The position numbers and the translations under genes are program-made. This document shows positions 1-9,199 of a DNA stretch of 36,454 bases, piece by piece. This DNA comes from an uncultured Granulosicoccaceae bacterium (GTDB lineage Bacteria > Pseudomonadota > Gammaproteobacteria > Granulosicoccales > Granulosicoccaceae): the NCBI GenBank assembly GCA_938005265.1, contig CALLOA010000045.1, positions 1 through 36,454 of the forward strand. Reading direction: 5' to 3'. The stretch's first letter is position 1; every line of letters begins with the position of its first letter. The notes beneath the pieces were generated by a model, which was given only the letters and a program-made list of their open reading frames with translations, did not search any database and was not told the origin of the DNA.

Positions 1-786
1 TGACTGCTCATAGAGTGCATAAGCTATCTTGAGTTTGGCATCCGGCACTTTCGGGCTGGATTTAAAGGATTCGATCAGCACATTGAAATTGACGATCGCG
101 TCTTCAAAACTGCGTTTGGCATACATGGCCTCGCCCTGCCAATAAAGCGCATTGTCAGCATAGGGGCTGATGGGAAACTTGCCGAGAAAGTCCTCAAAGG
201 CCACTATGGATTCATCATAGCGATCGGTTTCGAGTAAATCGTAGGCACTCCGGTAAGCTTCGGTTTCTTCTGCTGTGGCTTCAACCGCCGCTCCACCACC
301 CGCAGCATCAATAGCGGCTGCGGTTTCATCTGCCGGGTCCAGCCCGGGGGTGGGACTGCCACTGCCGCCACTACCACCATCGCCACTTTCATCCAGCAGG
401 CCGCGAGCCGGTGCTGCGTCAATGCGCTGTTGCAACTGCTCTATGCGTTGCTGCGAATTGCTGGCATTTGAATCCATTTGCCTTTTTAGCTGGGATATTT
501 CATTCGTCTGACTTTCAAGTTCGCCCCGCAGGATGCGAACCTCACCCTCAAGCTTCTGGATTTGTTGCAACAGGTTGAGCAATGATTGATCGAGGATATT
601 CTCAACGCGAACAAGGCGTTCATTGACATCCTGAATCTTGGGACGGGCCTGTGCATGAACCTGGGATACCATTAACGCACTCAAGGCCATTGAGAGCAGG
701 CAGCAAGACAGAAGATTGTTGGTCTTTACAGGTAACAAGCGGCCTGCCCGTAAGCTACGTGCAGAGGATCTATTCAGGCGGGACAT
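1..786 (-). CDS. cpoB: Cell division coordinator CpoB/YbgF (3' end outside window)
   Basis: Periplasmic Tol-Pal accessory protein that links outer-membrane constriction to peptidoglycan synthesis in E. coli. The frame is open from an ATG at 786-784 to the window edge, giving 262 codons with no stop, so the C-terminus is missing. An AAGAGG Shine-Dalgarno at 799-794 supports this start. The N-terminus is a long signal peptide with probable cleavage after VHA near residue 46. A coiled coil follows (VNERLVRVENILDQSLLNLL region, then Q-rich helices), then a Gly/Ser/Pro linker, then TPR repeats from about residue 175 (YRSAYDLLETDRYDESIVAF). This order of coiled coil, linker and TPR is the CpoB layout. 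It lies directly downstream of pal, as in the standard tol-pal operon. Confidence 0.92.
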   Translation of the reverse strand, partial: MSRLNRSSARSLRAGRLLPVKTNNLLSCCLLSMALSALMVSQVHAQARPKIQDVNERLVRVENILDQSLLNLLQQIQKLEGEVRILRGELESQTNEISQLKRQMDSNASNSQQRIEQLQQRIDAAPARGLLDESGDGGSGGSGSPTPGLDPADETAAAIDAAGGGAAVEATAEETEAYRSAYDLLETDRYDESIVAFEDFLGKFPISPYADNALYWQGEAMYAKRSFEDAIVNFNVLIESFKSSPKVPDAKLKIAYALYEQS

Positions 787-867
787 GCGTGAGCCTCTTG
801 AGATTTAAGCAACATAACGCCAAGTGTAACCAAGATTCGCATTAACAGCCTTGGTAAAAGCTCCAAT

Positions 868-1404
868 TTACTCATCCAGCGAGTAAATAATGTTCACACG
901 GCGATTTTGCGACCAGGCACTTTCGCTCTGACCGTCTGCCACAGGCAATTCTTCACCAAAGCTTATAACACTTACCTGGCCTGGCGAAACACCCTGCAGT
1001 TGCATCATTCTGCTGATACTAACGGCGCGTCCTTCCCCCAGAGCTACGTTGTATTCACGCGTTCCACGCTCATCAGTGTGGCCTTCCAGCCGGACTTTTC
1101 CGGTCGGATTCTGGGCCAGGAATCGTCCATGAGCGGTAATCACCGATAAATACCTGGGGCTGATCTGCGCACTGTCAAAGTCGAAATAAATAACCCGATC
1201 ACGCGGTGCACGCCCGGCCACTGAATCAGGGTCTACCGGCGTTCCGTCGAGCCCACCATCGATGATCACGGGCTTGGTAGTGACACTACCATCACCATTG
1301 GATGGCTGGCTCGGGCGTTCTTGAGTCGCTGTGCAGGCGCCGAGAAACAGGCTTGCCGCCAAGCTGCAAGCAGCTAAGACTGATCGTGATGACGCTATAT
1401 TCAT
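868..1404 (-). CDS. pal: Peptidoglycan-associated lipoprotein Pal
   Basis: Outer-membrane lipoprotein that binds peptidoglycan and TolB. The 178-aa product starts with a lipoprotein signal and lipobox LGAC, with the lipidated cysteine at residue 24. The residue after it is Thr, which does not signal inner-membrane retention. The C-terminal OmpA-like domain has the family motifs IYFDFDSAQI and GHTDERGTREYN, whose Asp and Arg contact diaminopimelate in the family. An AAGAGGT Shine-Dalgarno precedes the ATG at 1404. It sits between tolB and cpoB, in the usual order. Length matches the family. Confidence 0.97.
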   Translation of the reverse strand: MNIASSRSVLAACSLAASLFLGACTATQERPSQPSNGDGSVTTKPVIIDGGLDGTPVDPDSVAGRAPRDRVIYFDFDSAQISPRYLSVITAHGRFLAQNPTGKVRLEGHTDERGTREYNVALGEGRAVSISRMMQLQGVSPGQVSVISFGEELPVADGQSESAWSQNRRVNIIYSLDE

Positions 1405-1524
1405 GTTTACCTCTTGCTATGTCTGTTATGCACTGAGCATTTAAATGGATGAACGGCCCGCCTATGGCCAGGTTTCAGTTCAGTCCATTTGATTGAGTTG
1501 GCTGTTTGCCCAAAAGCCACTCGC

Positions 1525-2904
1525 TTAATTGGCAAACGGTGACCAGGCAGGTTCACGTACGTTGGACGTATCCAGTGTCAGACTCTGTTCGACTTGCCCG
1601 TCCACCGACACAGCACCGAGTGTCTGCCTGCCATTTCTGGAGGTGGCAAACAATACCATCTGACCGTTGGGTGAAAAACTGGGGGACTCATCAAGACGTC
1701 CACTGGAGAGTACCGAAAAATCACCGTTCTCAAGATACAGCAACGCGATCTTGTAACCATCACTGGCACGATGGACCATCGCAACACTGTTGCGATCAGG
1801 GGAAATCGTGGCGCTGGCATTGTAATTACCCTCAAAGGTCAGCCTTTTCGCCTGTCCTCCTGTGGCACCGATGCGGTATAGCTGGGGGCCACCGCTGCGA
1901 TCAGAGGTAAAAATCAGGGAACTGTTATCAAGCCACTCAGGTTCGGTATCAATCGCATCACTACGTGTCACACGGCGGGTTGCACGTGTTGCGAGTTCGA
2001 TTACATAAATATCCGGATTACCCTCATAGGATAAAACAACCGCGAGACGGCTGCCATCTGGCGACCAGCTGGGCGCACCGTTGATGCCGCTTTCCGAAAT
2101 TATTTTCGTTCGTTTACCGGTGCTGCGGTCCTGGATATAGATCGCACTGCGTTCGCGGTCTTCGAAAGACACATAGGCAAGCTGCTTACCATCGGGTGAC
2201 CAGGAGGGCGACAATATGGGCCGGGGTGAAGTCAGCATGGCTTGCGAATTCAAACCATCAGCATCGGCCAGCTGCACCTGGTATTGCTTGTTATTGCCCT
2301 GGCCTGTAACCGATACAAAAGCAATCTCGGTGTTAAACGCACCACGAATACCGGTTATTTCTTCAAACACAAGGTCAGAAATCTGGTGCGATACGCTACG
2401 CAAGCGTGCAGCTGACACCTTGTAACTGAAACCGCTCAGCAATTTTTGCCGTACCGGGTCAAACAGCTGGAAATCTACCGTGAAATTATTGCCGTCAGGC
2501 TTCAAACCACCTATCACAAGATAGTCGACGCCAGCCGCGCGCCATCGCGCGTAGTTAGGTACATCTCCACTAACCGGTCTGGCGATCAGCTCATCAGGAG
2601 CAAGCGGCGCCATAAGGCCGCTGCGTGCCAGATCGGCGCTGACAATTTGCGCAACATCCTGCGGTGGTGCGCTGTTGCCCGACCAGCCAAATGGCACAAC
2701 AGCAATCGGTATAGCGTTAAAGCCACCTTTGGTGACTTCAATTTCAATAACAGCACTGGCAGGAACCGAACACAGTAAAAACACGCATGCTATCAAGCCA
2801 CGCAGCGCATCGAGCAAGGGGCGTTCTCCCAAACGAAAGCAACCCGGCAGAAGCAGTCTGTGTGTAATGTTTGTCAACTTCAGTGCAGCCAATTTATTCA
2901 TCAT
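1525..2904 (-). CDS. tolB: Tol-Pal system beta-propeller protein TolB
   Basis: Periplasmic propeller that binds Pal and the Tol complex. After the signal peptide comes the N-terminal alpha/beta domain (VIEIEVTKGG onwards), then repeated propeller blades of the type SWSPDGKQLAYVS, SWSPDGSRLAVV, TISPDRNSVAMV and SFSPNGQMVLFA. The longest frame begins at ATG 2904, four bases after the tolA stop, and gives 459 aa, but no Shine-Dalgarno is visible there. A TTG at 2817 gives 430 aa, the usual TolB length, and a compact 22-residue signal peptide ending CSVPASA. That TTG is preceded by GGGAG at 8-nt spacing, so 2817 may be the true start. Translational coupling to tolA from 2904 remains possible. Confidence 0.96.
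   Translation of the reverse strand: MMNKLAALKLTNITHRLLLPGCFRLGERPLLDALRGLIACVFLLCSVPASAVIEIEVTKGGFNAIPIAVVPFGWSGNSAPPQDVAQIVSADLARSGLMAPLAPDELIARPVSGDVPNYARWRAAGVDYLVIGGLKPDGNNFTVDFQLFDPVRQKLLSGFSYKVSAARLRSVSHQISDLVFEEITGIRGAFNTEIAFVSVTGQGNNKQYQVQLADADGLNSQAMLTSPRPILSPSWSPDGKQLAYVSFEDRERSAIYIQDRSTGKRTKIISESGINGAPSWSPDGSRLAVVLSYEGNPDIYVIELATRATRRVTRSDAIDTEPEWLDNSSLIFTSDRSGGPQLYRIGATGGQAKRLTFEGNYNASATISPDRNSVAMVHRASDGYKIALLYLENGDFSVLSSGRLDESPSFSPNGQMVLFATSRNGRQTLGAVSVDGQVEQSLTLDTSNVREPAWSPFAN
2815..2830 (-). promoter_or_regulatory. RBS plus TTG: alternative tolB start
   Basis: On the minus strand GGGAG lies at 2830-2826, then eight bases, then TTG at 2817-2815, in frame with tolB. Starting here removes 29 residues that look unlike a signal peptide and leaves a standard-length TolB with a short, typical signal sequence. 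The upstream ATG at 2904 has no comparable ribosome site. Confidence 0.5.
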
Positions 2905-2907
2905 GGT

Positions 2908-5085
2908 TTAGAACGTGAAACGTATTCTTAATTCCCGATCAAACAGATCAGGATCTCTCGGAGTTGGCAGTGGAGACGCTCCCAACACAGCCTTTTCTAC
3001 CGAGTTGCGCATCAGGTTGCCACCACCTGTGCATTCGACAACACGCACATCTCTTACGACACCACTAGGTTCCTGGGCTACCTCAACCGTACAACGAATC
3101 CCTTCAGATACTCCCGGTGGCTTGCGCCAGCTGTCAACAACCGCTCGTTGAATCGCGCCAACATAACGACGCAACTCTGCCTGCTGGCGCGCGTTACTCT
3201 GACGCTGCCGTTCTGAATCCTCTGCCTGTTGCTGCACTAGTTCCCGCTGTCTCTGGCGCTCTGCCCGAATGCGCTGGATTTCATCTTGTCTGGCTTTTTC
3301 AGCAGCCTCTGCCGCCCTGCGTTGTTCCGCAGCTTCGGCCTCACGGCGCGCTTGCTCCTGTTGGCGCTTTTCTTCCTCTGCGGCCGCTTGTGCAGCTGCC
3401 TGTCGTTGTCGTTCGGCTTCTGCAGCTGCTTCGGCCTCAGCCCTGAGTCGTTCCTGTTCCTGCCGCTCCTGCTCCAGCCTTTCTCGCTCCGCCACTTCCA
3501 GACGCGCCTGCTCTTCAGCTGCCGCCCTTGCCTCAGCTTCAGCCGCAGCGCGGGCCTCAGCTTCTACCTGACGTTGACGCAGTATTTCCTGTTCCCTCGC
3601 GGCTTGCTCTGCCTGCCTGGCAGCCTCAGCCTCTACGCGCTGGCGCTCCTGTTCGGCAGCTACACGCTCGCGTTCAGCAAGAATTCGTTCCTGTCGCTCC
3701 TGCTCCTCTCGTTGTTCAGCTTCGATGCGCAACCTCTCGGCTTCCAGACGGGCAGCCTCATCCTGCTCGGCTTGCAATCTCGCAGCCTCCTCGGCTTCCT
3801 GCTTTTCGCGCTCTGCACGACGAGCTGCCAGTTCGGCCTCAGCCTGTAATCGTTCTGCCTCAATCGCTGCCAGCCGCTGACGCTCGGCTTCTATACGTGC
3901 AGCTTCTGTCTTTTTACGTTCTTCAATCTCGGCCTGCAACCGTTCGGCTTCGGCACGCGCACGTTCACTTTCAGCTCTGATCTCGGCAAGCTTGGCCGCT
4001 TCGTCAGCCAGGCGCTGTTGTTCAGCAAGGGCCGCCTCACGTTCCTGTTGTTGCTTTTCTGCCTGCTCTTGCAACTGCTGTTTTTCACGTTCAGCCTGTA
4101 AACGAGCCTCACGTTCCTGCTCTGCTTCCTGGCGAGCAGCCTCTGCCTGCCTGATCTGCTCAAGTTCCGCTTGCAGTCGTTCGGCTTCAAGTCGTGCCTG
4201 CTCGCGTTCTGCGCGAATTTCTTCAAGACGCTGCTGCTCCAGCTCGCGCCGATTCTGCTCCTGTTGCGCCGCCAACTCCGCTGCATCGCGTTGTTCTTGT
4301 GCTTGCAGTTTTTCCTGCTCGATACGCTGGCGTTCCTGCTCTGCCTGTCTGGTTTCTTCAACCAGCCGCTGGCGTTCAAGCTCTGCCTCGCGAGTTTCAT
4401 CCTGCACCAGACGGTTCCGCTCCTCTGCCTGCTGCTGGCGCTGGCGCAAAAGCTCCTGTTCCTGGTCTATCCGCAAACGCTCCTCGCGGATTCGCTCGCG
4501 CTCGTCCTGAAGTTGCTGTTGCGTGAGCTCGAGCTGCTGCTCAACACCCAGCCTCTCCTGTCTTAGACGCTCAATCTCCGCTTCGCGTTCCTCAACTTGC
4601 TGGCGTGTAAGAAAACTCATTTGTTCTGCAAGGGCCTGGCGTTTGGCATTTTCCGCTTCTGCCCGCATAGCCTGCAGCTTGCGTTCTTCATCGAGGTTCA
4701 ACGCTTGTTGTTGCAACGCTTCGAGCCGCTGCTGCTCCTGCTCCACCTCGCGTTGTTGCAGCTCGGTCAGTTTTTCAGTTTCCAGCAACTTCTGCTCGGC
4801 CGCTAACCTTGCCTGCTCAATTTCCTGCAGGGTTTGTTCACGTTCTCGCTGCTCCTGCGCCTGGGCTTCCTCTTCACGCCGTTTGTCTTCCTGCAAGCGA
4901 TCAATTTCAGCCTGAACGTCTTCTTCACTGACCATGACGCCCTGGACCGTGATCGCATCGGAAAGATCCTGACCAACAGGCGAAGGTGCCGAAGTTAATT
5001 TCAATGAAAGCCAGACTACCAATCCCAAGTGCAGGCCGCCGGAAATCAGGGCAGCCAGAGGATATTTTTTTATCAGGCTTAGCAT
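2908..5085 (-). CDS. tolA: Cell envelope integrity protein TolA, very long coiled-coil form
   Basis: Inner-membrane protein that carries force from TolQR to Pal/TolB. Domain I is a short cytoplasmic start and one membrane helix (residues about 10-32) with the Ser-x3-His pattern (Ser15, His19) that matches the TolQ-contacting residues of E. coli TolA. Domain II runs from about residue 53 to 640 and is almost entirely Glu, Gln, Arg, Ala and Leu, a long helical segment. Domain III (about 641-725) is the TonB-like C-terminal fold with two cysteines (RCTVEV and VVECTG) placed to form the usual disulfide. E. coli TolA is 421 aa, so the extra length lies wholly in domain II. The repetitive DNA produces many false open frames on both strands. 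Confidence 0.96.
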   Translation of the reverse strand: MLSLIKKYPLAALISGGLHLGLVVWLSLKLTSAPSPVGQDLSDAITVQGVMVSEEDVQAEIDRLQEDKRREEEAQAQEQREREQTLQEIEQARLAAEQKLLETEKLTELQQREVEQEQQRLEALQQQALNLDEERKLQAMRAEAENAKRQALAEQMSFLTRQQVEEREAEIERLRQERLGVEQQLELTQQQLQDERERIREERLRIDQEQELLRQRQQQAEERNRLVQDETREAELERQRLVEETRQAEQERQRIEQEKLQAQEQRDAAELAAQQEQNRRELEQQRLEEIRAEREQARLEAERLQAELEQIRQAEAARQEAEQEREARLQAEREKQQLQEQAEKQQQEREAALAEQQRLADEAAKLAEIRAESERARAEAERLQAEIEERKKTEAARIEAERQRLAAIEAERLQAEAELAARRAEREKQEAEEAARLQAEQDEAARLEAERLRIEAEQREEQERQERILAERERVAAEQERQRVEAEAARQAEQAAREQEILRQRQVEAEARAAAEAEARAAAEEQARLEVAERERLEQERQEQERLRAEAEAAAEAERQRQAAAQAAAEEEKRQQEQARREAEAAEQRRAAEAAEKARQDEIQRIRAERQRQRELVQQQAEDSERQRQSNARQQAELRRYVGAIQRAVVDSWRKPPGVSEGIRCTVEVAQEPSGVVRDVRVVECTGGGNLMRNSVEKAVLGASPLPTPRDPDLFDRELRIRFTF

Positions 5086-5092
5086 CCGTGGC

Positions 5093-5563
5093 TCAAGGCT
5101 GACCGGCAGGTGGTTCGGTTATTAAATCTATGGCAGCGGCTCCCGCACGTTTGAGCATGACCATACCCTCCATGATTTGCCCGTAATCGGCGTTGGTATC
5201 CCCGGCCACTACAACACGACGATCCGGGCTCAGTCGTACTATCGCGCTGATGGTTTTCTCGGCGTCGACACGATCAATGGGCTCATCGGGTTCATCTGCT
5301 ACGTTCAGATACCAGATGCCTTCCTGGTTAACTGTCAGAATGAGCGGCTCTTCAGATTGCTGGTTTGGAGCGGCCGCAGTGGCTTCGATATCGGCGTCAG
5401 GCAAATCGATCTCGACTGCGGTCCTTAGCAAAGGTGCGGTAATCATGAAGATCACCAACAAGACAAGCATAACGTCGATATAGGGGACGACATTGATCTC
5501 AGCCACCTGCCGCCTGGCGCGACGTGGTCGACCACGAGTCTGGCCTCCTGCGCTAGCGGCCAT
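5093..5563 (-). CDS. tolR: TolR (ExbD-family) proton-channel subunit
   Basis: 156-aa inner-membrane subunit that, with TolQ, converts proton motive force into movement of TolA. An Arg-rich cytoplasmic N-terminus is followed by one membrane helix (VVPYIDVMLVLLVIFMIT) carrying the essential aspartate, here Asp30. The C-terminal periplasmic domain ends RVVVAGDTNADYGQIMEGM, typical of ExbD/TolR. The start is supported by AAGGAG seven bases upstream. It begins two bases after the tolQ stop and ends seven bases before tolA, so the genes are co-transcribed. Confidence 0.96.
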   Translation of the reverse strand: MAASAGGQTRGRPRRARRQVAEINVVPYIDVMLVLLVIFMITAPLLRTAVEIDLPDADIEATAAAPNQQSEEPLILTVNQEGIWYLNVADEPDEPIDRVDAEKTISAIVRLSPDRRVVVAGDTNADYGQIMEGMVMLKRAGAAAIDLITEPPAGQP

Positions 5564-5565
5564 TA

Positions 5566-6285
5566 TCAGGCTCCTTGGGGAACTGAAGCAGCATGCCCGG
5601 CTGAGGGACCGCTCTGTTTTATCGCCTGGCGTTGCAGCACAGTGGCAAACTCATCAGAAAAGTTGTCGTAGCGGTTTAACAGACGATCAATGTCTGTGGA
5701 AAACCGGTTGTAAAAGATGACCGCCGGTATTGCTGCAAACAGGCCTATTGCCGTAGCGATGAGCGCCTCGGCGATGCCGGGTGCCACCATAGCCAGTGTT
5801 GCTTGTTGCACATTCCCCAAGGCCGTAAAGGAATTCATGATGCCCCAGACAGTGCCAAACAAGCCGATATAGGGACTGATCGAGCCCACGGTTGCCAGAA
5901 ATGGCAGATGCTGCTCGATGATATCGGTTTCTCGCGACACCGCTATTCGCATGGCACGTGAAGAGCCATCCATGATGACTTCATCGTTGCTGGTTTTCCG
6001 TCGCAGCCGCCCGAATTCGGAAAACCCTGCCTCGAATACCCGCTCCATGCCGGATAGGGAGCCTCGCCGCATGGCAAGTCGCGAGTAGGTGCCGGAAATA
6101 TCCGCTGATCCCCAGAACTCCTGCTCAAACTCGTCAGCCAGGATACGAGCTTTTTTCAGTTGCCTGCCTTTACCGAGTATCAGGGCCCAGGAAAGAACCG
6201 ATGCGATTACCAGAATCAGCATGACTAGCTGTACAACCGGGCTGGCTGCCAGCACCAGGCTGATGATTGACATTTCACCACTCAC
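5566..6285 (-). CDS. tolQ: TolQ (ExbB/MotA-family) proton-channel subunit
   Basis: 239-aa membrane protein forming the channel with TolR. Three membrane segments are visible: VVQLVMLILVIASVLSWALIL near the N-terminus and two in the second half, including the conserved stretch GIAEALIATAIGLFAAIPAV. The long reading starts at a GTG (6285). An ATG four codons later (6273) aligns better with the E. coli start (M-x-I-x-x-L-x-L-x-A-S) and may be used instead. A 114-nt gap separates it from ybgC upstream. Confidence 0.96.
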   Translation of the reverse strand: MSGEMSIISLVLAASPVVQLVMLILVIASVLSWALILGKGRQLKKARILADEFEQEFWGSADISGTYSRLAMRRGSLSGMERVFEAGFSEFGRLRRKTSNDEVIMDGSSRAMRIAVSRETDIIEQHLPFLATVGSISPYIGLFGTVWGIMNSFTALGNVQQATLAMVAPGIAEALIATAIGLFAAIPAVIFYNRFSTDIDRLLNRYDNFSDEFATVLQRQAIKQSGPSAGHAASVPQGA

Positions 6286-6399
6286 GATAAATTCTGACCT
6301 CGTTGCGAACCGTTCACTGTAAGTTGCTCGAATGCATTGTGTCCTGGCATAGCTGTTCTTCGTTCCTTACCGTTATTGCTCACCGTCGTTGCGATGCTG

Positions 6400-6861
6400 C
6401 TAGTGTACTTGCGCTACATCGGCCAAAGCCGTTGAAAGCGTCCGGGGAATTCGTTGCGGCACTAGCGTCTCGCTGTTCAGGCATGCCAGTGAAACGGTGG
6501 ATGCCGTCAGCAAGTTACCCTGCTCGCTCCCTGCTTCTGCTTGCCCAATGCCCTGCTTTGCCTCAGACCTCTGTACGTTCTGTCTGACACGAAAACTGGC
6601 GCGGCGCGTTTCAAGCAGTTCGCAACTGACCCTCAGGCTGTCGTTGAACGTTGCCGGGCGCCGGTATTCGATATCAACGTGGGTGACCACGAAAATACAA
6701 CCATGCTCTTGCCTCAAGTCATCTTGTTCAAACCCCAGTGAGCGCAGATATTCCGTACGAGCACGCTCCATGTACTTGAGGTAATTCGCATAGTAGACGA
6801 TTCCACCACCATCTGTGTCTTCGTGATACACGCGAACGGGGATTTCAAATACAGTCAGCAC
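6400..6861 (-). CDS. ybgC: Tol-Pal-associated acyl-CoA thioesterase YbgC
   Basis: 153-aa hotdog-fold thioesterase, the usual first gene of the tol-pal operon. The signature YHEDTDGGGIVYYANYLKYM holds the catalytic aspartate of the 4-hydroxybenzoyl-CoA thioesterase family, followed by ERARTEYLRSLG. The start is a GTG at 6861 with an in-frame TGA four codons upstream and no clear Shine-Dalgarno, so translation may be weak. Length is slightly above the usual 130-140 aa because of a C-terminal extension. Substrate is unknown from sequence. Confidence 0.93.
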   Translation of the reverse strand: MLTVFEIPVRVYHEDTDGGGIVYYANYLKYMERARTEYLRSLGFEQDDLRQEHGCIFVVTHVDIEYRRPATFNDSLRVSCELLETRRASFRVRQNVQRSEAKQGIGQAEAGSEQGNLLTASTVSLACLNSETLVPQRIPRTLSTALADVAQVH

Positions 6862-7360
6862 AATACAGCATCATCGAATACGGGTAGCTGGCACTATCTG
6901 ACAACACAACCCTTGGTGGTTACACGTATTAAAACAAACTTGATACGAGCACGAAGTATCTCAGAGAAAGGCAGCGATTAACAACCACACGGCATTGTAA
7001 ACGCTTCTACAACAACGAGTTAGCAGCGGTTACCGCTCGTCCATCTGAAGCAAAGCGCACCCCATACATGACCCGATAATACTTTGCTGCCAAAGAGGCG
7101 TCAGACCTGGCTGCAGCGTAGAAATGAGCAATCCTTAACTCGGCAGACAAAAAGGGGAATTTTTATGCACCTGGCAGAGAACTGTAAAAAATTTTCGCGA
7201 ATTGAAGTGTCATCAATTTGACTCGACTCTCACGGCCTTTAGCGCTTACTTGCTGCTCAGAATAGAGCAGCTAGCCGGCAATCGCAGCAGGTAATTTCGA
7301 TACCATGACGGTTCAATATTCACGCAGCTCAATAAACTCGCAGTTCTATCCGCAATCAGT
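6862..7360. other. 499-nt gap between ruvB and ybgC
   Basis: No convincing gene is present. Short frames here lack ribosome sites and family motifs. The gap separates the ruv genes from the tol-pal operon and probably holds the tol promoter (a candidate is listed separately). A 13-bp inverted repeat AGCGGT-T-ACCGCT lies at 7025-7037. Confidence 0.6.
7160..7188 (-). promoter_or_regulatory. Candidate sigma-70 promoter for ybgC-tol-pal
   Basis: Minus strand: TTTACA (7188-7183, five of six matches to the -35 consensus), a 17-bp spacer, then TAAAAA (7165-7160, four of six matches to -10). It faces ybgC and would leave a leader of about 290 nt. Found by eye, so moderate to low confidence. Confidence 0.28.
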
Positions 7361-8497
7361 TCAATCCTCAATGGGTAACTCTGGCTGCAGATCTGTTTCA
7401 GTCTCCGCGGACTCGATAACGCTATCGCGGGTGTCTTTAGCGATGGCTTTTTCAGAATCAGGATATGAGGTTTCCGCCCCTGGCTCGGGCTTCATACCAA
7501 AATGCAGGTAGGCGGCGCTGGTGGCTACACGGCCTCGCGGGGTTCTCATCAGTAAACCCTGCTGAATAAGATAGGGCTCAACAACTTCCTCTATCGTGCC
7601 ACTCTCTTCACCAATGGCCGCCCCAAGGTTGTCCAATCCGACCGGCCCGCCGTCGAATTTTTCCAGTACCGCCAGTAGCAGGCGGCGATCCTGCGAATCA
7701 AGACCAAACTGGTCAACTTTCAATAGATTCAGGGCCGAATCAGCAACGGTGCGGTCAATGGCACTGAAACCTTTGACATCAGCAAAATCCCGTACCCGAC
7801 GCAACAATCGATTTGCGATGCGAGGCGTGCCCCGCGCTCGTCGGGCTATTTCAATTGCACCATCCTCCGAAATTGTCGCATTCATAAGCTTGGCCGATCG
7901 CTTCACGATACCGGCAAGATCCTCAGTGGCATAAAACTCCAGACGTTGCACTATGCCAAAACGATCGCGTAAAGGTGATGTCAGTAGCCCGGCTCTGGTG
8001 GTGGCACCAATTAAGGTGAATGGAGGCAAATCCAGTTTGATGGAGCGTGCAGCGGGTCCATCACCAATCATGATATCAAGCTGATAGTCTTCCATGGCCG
8101 GATACAAAGTTTCTTCAACGACGGCACTCAAACGATGTATCTCGTCGATGAACAGAACATCATTGGCCTCGAGATTGGTGAGTATCGCTGCCAGATCGCC
8201 CGGGCGCTCCAGCACCGGACCGGACGTCTGCCGAATATTCACGCCCAGCTCATTGGCGATGATATTGGCAAGCGTTGTTTTACCGAGACCGGGAGGTCCG
8301 AATACGAGGCTGTGATCCAGCGCTTCGCCACGCATGCGGGCGGCGGATATGAAAATATCCATTTGTTCGGATACTGAAGACTGCCCGTGGTAGTCGGCCA
8401 GGAGCTTCGGGCGCATGGCGCGCTCCTGCGGATCATCCCCGGTACTCTGAGGAGAAATCAGCCGATCATCAGAACCAGTATCATCCGAACCAGTCAT
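7361..8497 (-). CDS. ruvB: Holliday junction branch migration ATPase RuvB
   Basis: 378-aa AAA+ motor that drives branch migration on RuvA-bound junctions. Walker A is GPPGLGKT (residues 67-74) and Walker B is LFIDEIH (Asp118-Glu119). The sensor and arginine-finger region follow ([21 protein letters not shown]), and the C-terminal winged helix contains [17 protein letters not shown]. The first 28 residues are acidic and the last 40 or so are a non-conserved acidic tail, which makes it longer than E. coli RuvB (336 aa). It begins 47 nt after ruvA. Confidence 0.97.
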   Translation of the reverse strand: MTGSDDTGSDDRLISPQSTGDDPQERAMRPKLLADYHGQSSVSEQMDIFISAARMRGEALDHSLVFGPPGLGKTTLANIIANELGVNIRQTSGPVLERPGDLAAILTNLEANDVLFIDEIHRLSAVVEETLYPAMEDYQLDIMIGDGPAARSIKLDLPPFTLIGATTRAGLLTSPLRDRFGIVQRLEFYATEDLAGIVKRSAKLMNATISEDGAIEIARRARGTPRIANRLLRRVRDFADVKGFSAIDRTVADSALNLLKVDQFGLDSQDRRLLLAVLEKFDGGPVGLDNLGAAIGEESGTIEEVVEPYLIQQGLLMRTPRGRVATSAAYLHFGMKPEPGAETSYPDSEKAIAKDTRDSVIESAETETDLQPELPIED

Positions 8498-8544
8498 AGG
8501 GTTGTTCCGAAAATTTCGTCTATCTCAATTGTATCGCGCAAGGG

Positions 8545-9198
8545 TTAACTCTTAACCGTAGTTTGCAAGGCGGCACGAATAATATCTTCTACCGTAAAAT
8601 CCCCGGCCTTTGCAGGCGGCACTGCGCGTTCCACCATACGCGTTGCCTCTGCCGCCTTGTAGCCGAGTGCCACCAGCGCATCTATGGCCTGCGAACGCGG
8701 CCCGCCGGTAACCAACGCGACAACATTTTTTTCACCTTCAGTTGCTGCTTCAGCTGTAGATTCTTGTTCAGGTATTGCAGCTAGCTCAGCCGGCATCGCT
8801 GCCAGTTTGTCACGCATTTCCAGCACCAGGCGCTCTGCGGTTTTCTTGCCAATACCTGGAATCCGCACCAGCGTGGCGATGTCTTGCCGATCGACTGCCA
8901 GCACAAAATCAGCCGTGGCCATGGTCGACAAGATAGCCAATCCCACCTTGGCTCCAACACCACTGACTTTGAGTAACAGGCGAAACAAGGTGCGCTCCTG
9001 CCGGGTAGCAAATCCATAGAGTAGCTGGGCATCCTCGCGCACCACCATATGCACCACCAATACGACACTTTCACCGGGTTCAGGCAACTCGTAGAAAGTT
9101 GACATCGGCACTTCAAGCTCGTAGCCAACACCGGCCACATCAAGCAACAACTGCGGTGGTGTTTTCTCGATCAGCGTACCGGCCAGACGACCAATCAT
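8545..9198 (-). CDS. ruvA: Holliday junction DNA helicase subunit RuvA
   Basis: 217-aa junction-binding protein. The N-terminal OB fold starts MIGRLAGTLIEKTPPQLLLDVAGVGYE. The two helix-hairpin-helix motifs are LLKVSGVGAKVGLAIL and LVRIPGIGKKTAERLVLEM. The C-terminal UBA-like domain that contacts RuvB is ALVALGYKAAEATRMVERA. A linker rich in Glu and Ala separates the domains. The ATG lies next to the ruvC stop (9200) with GGGGAT upstream, so ruvC and ruvA are coupled. Confidence 0.97.
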   Translation of the reverse strand: MIGRLAGTLIEKTPPQLLLDVAGVGYELEVPMSTFYELPEPGESVVLVVHMVVREDAQLLYGFATRQERTLFRLLLKVSGVGAKVGLAILSTMATADFVLAVDRQDIATLVRIPGIGKKTAERLVLEMRDKLAAMPAELAAIPEQESTAEAATEGEKNVVALVTGGPRSQAIDALVALGYKAAEATRMVERAVPPAKAGDFTVEDIIRAALQTTVKS

Positions 9199-9199
9199 C

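Noticed and set aside
3117..4915. Many long frames on both strands (up to 187 codons) within the tolA region
   Set aside because: They are shadows caused by the low-complexity Glu/Gln/Arg/Ala codons of TolA. Their products are Ser/Cys/Leu/Arg-rich with no domain signature.
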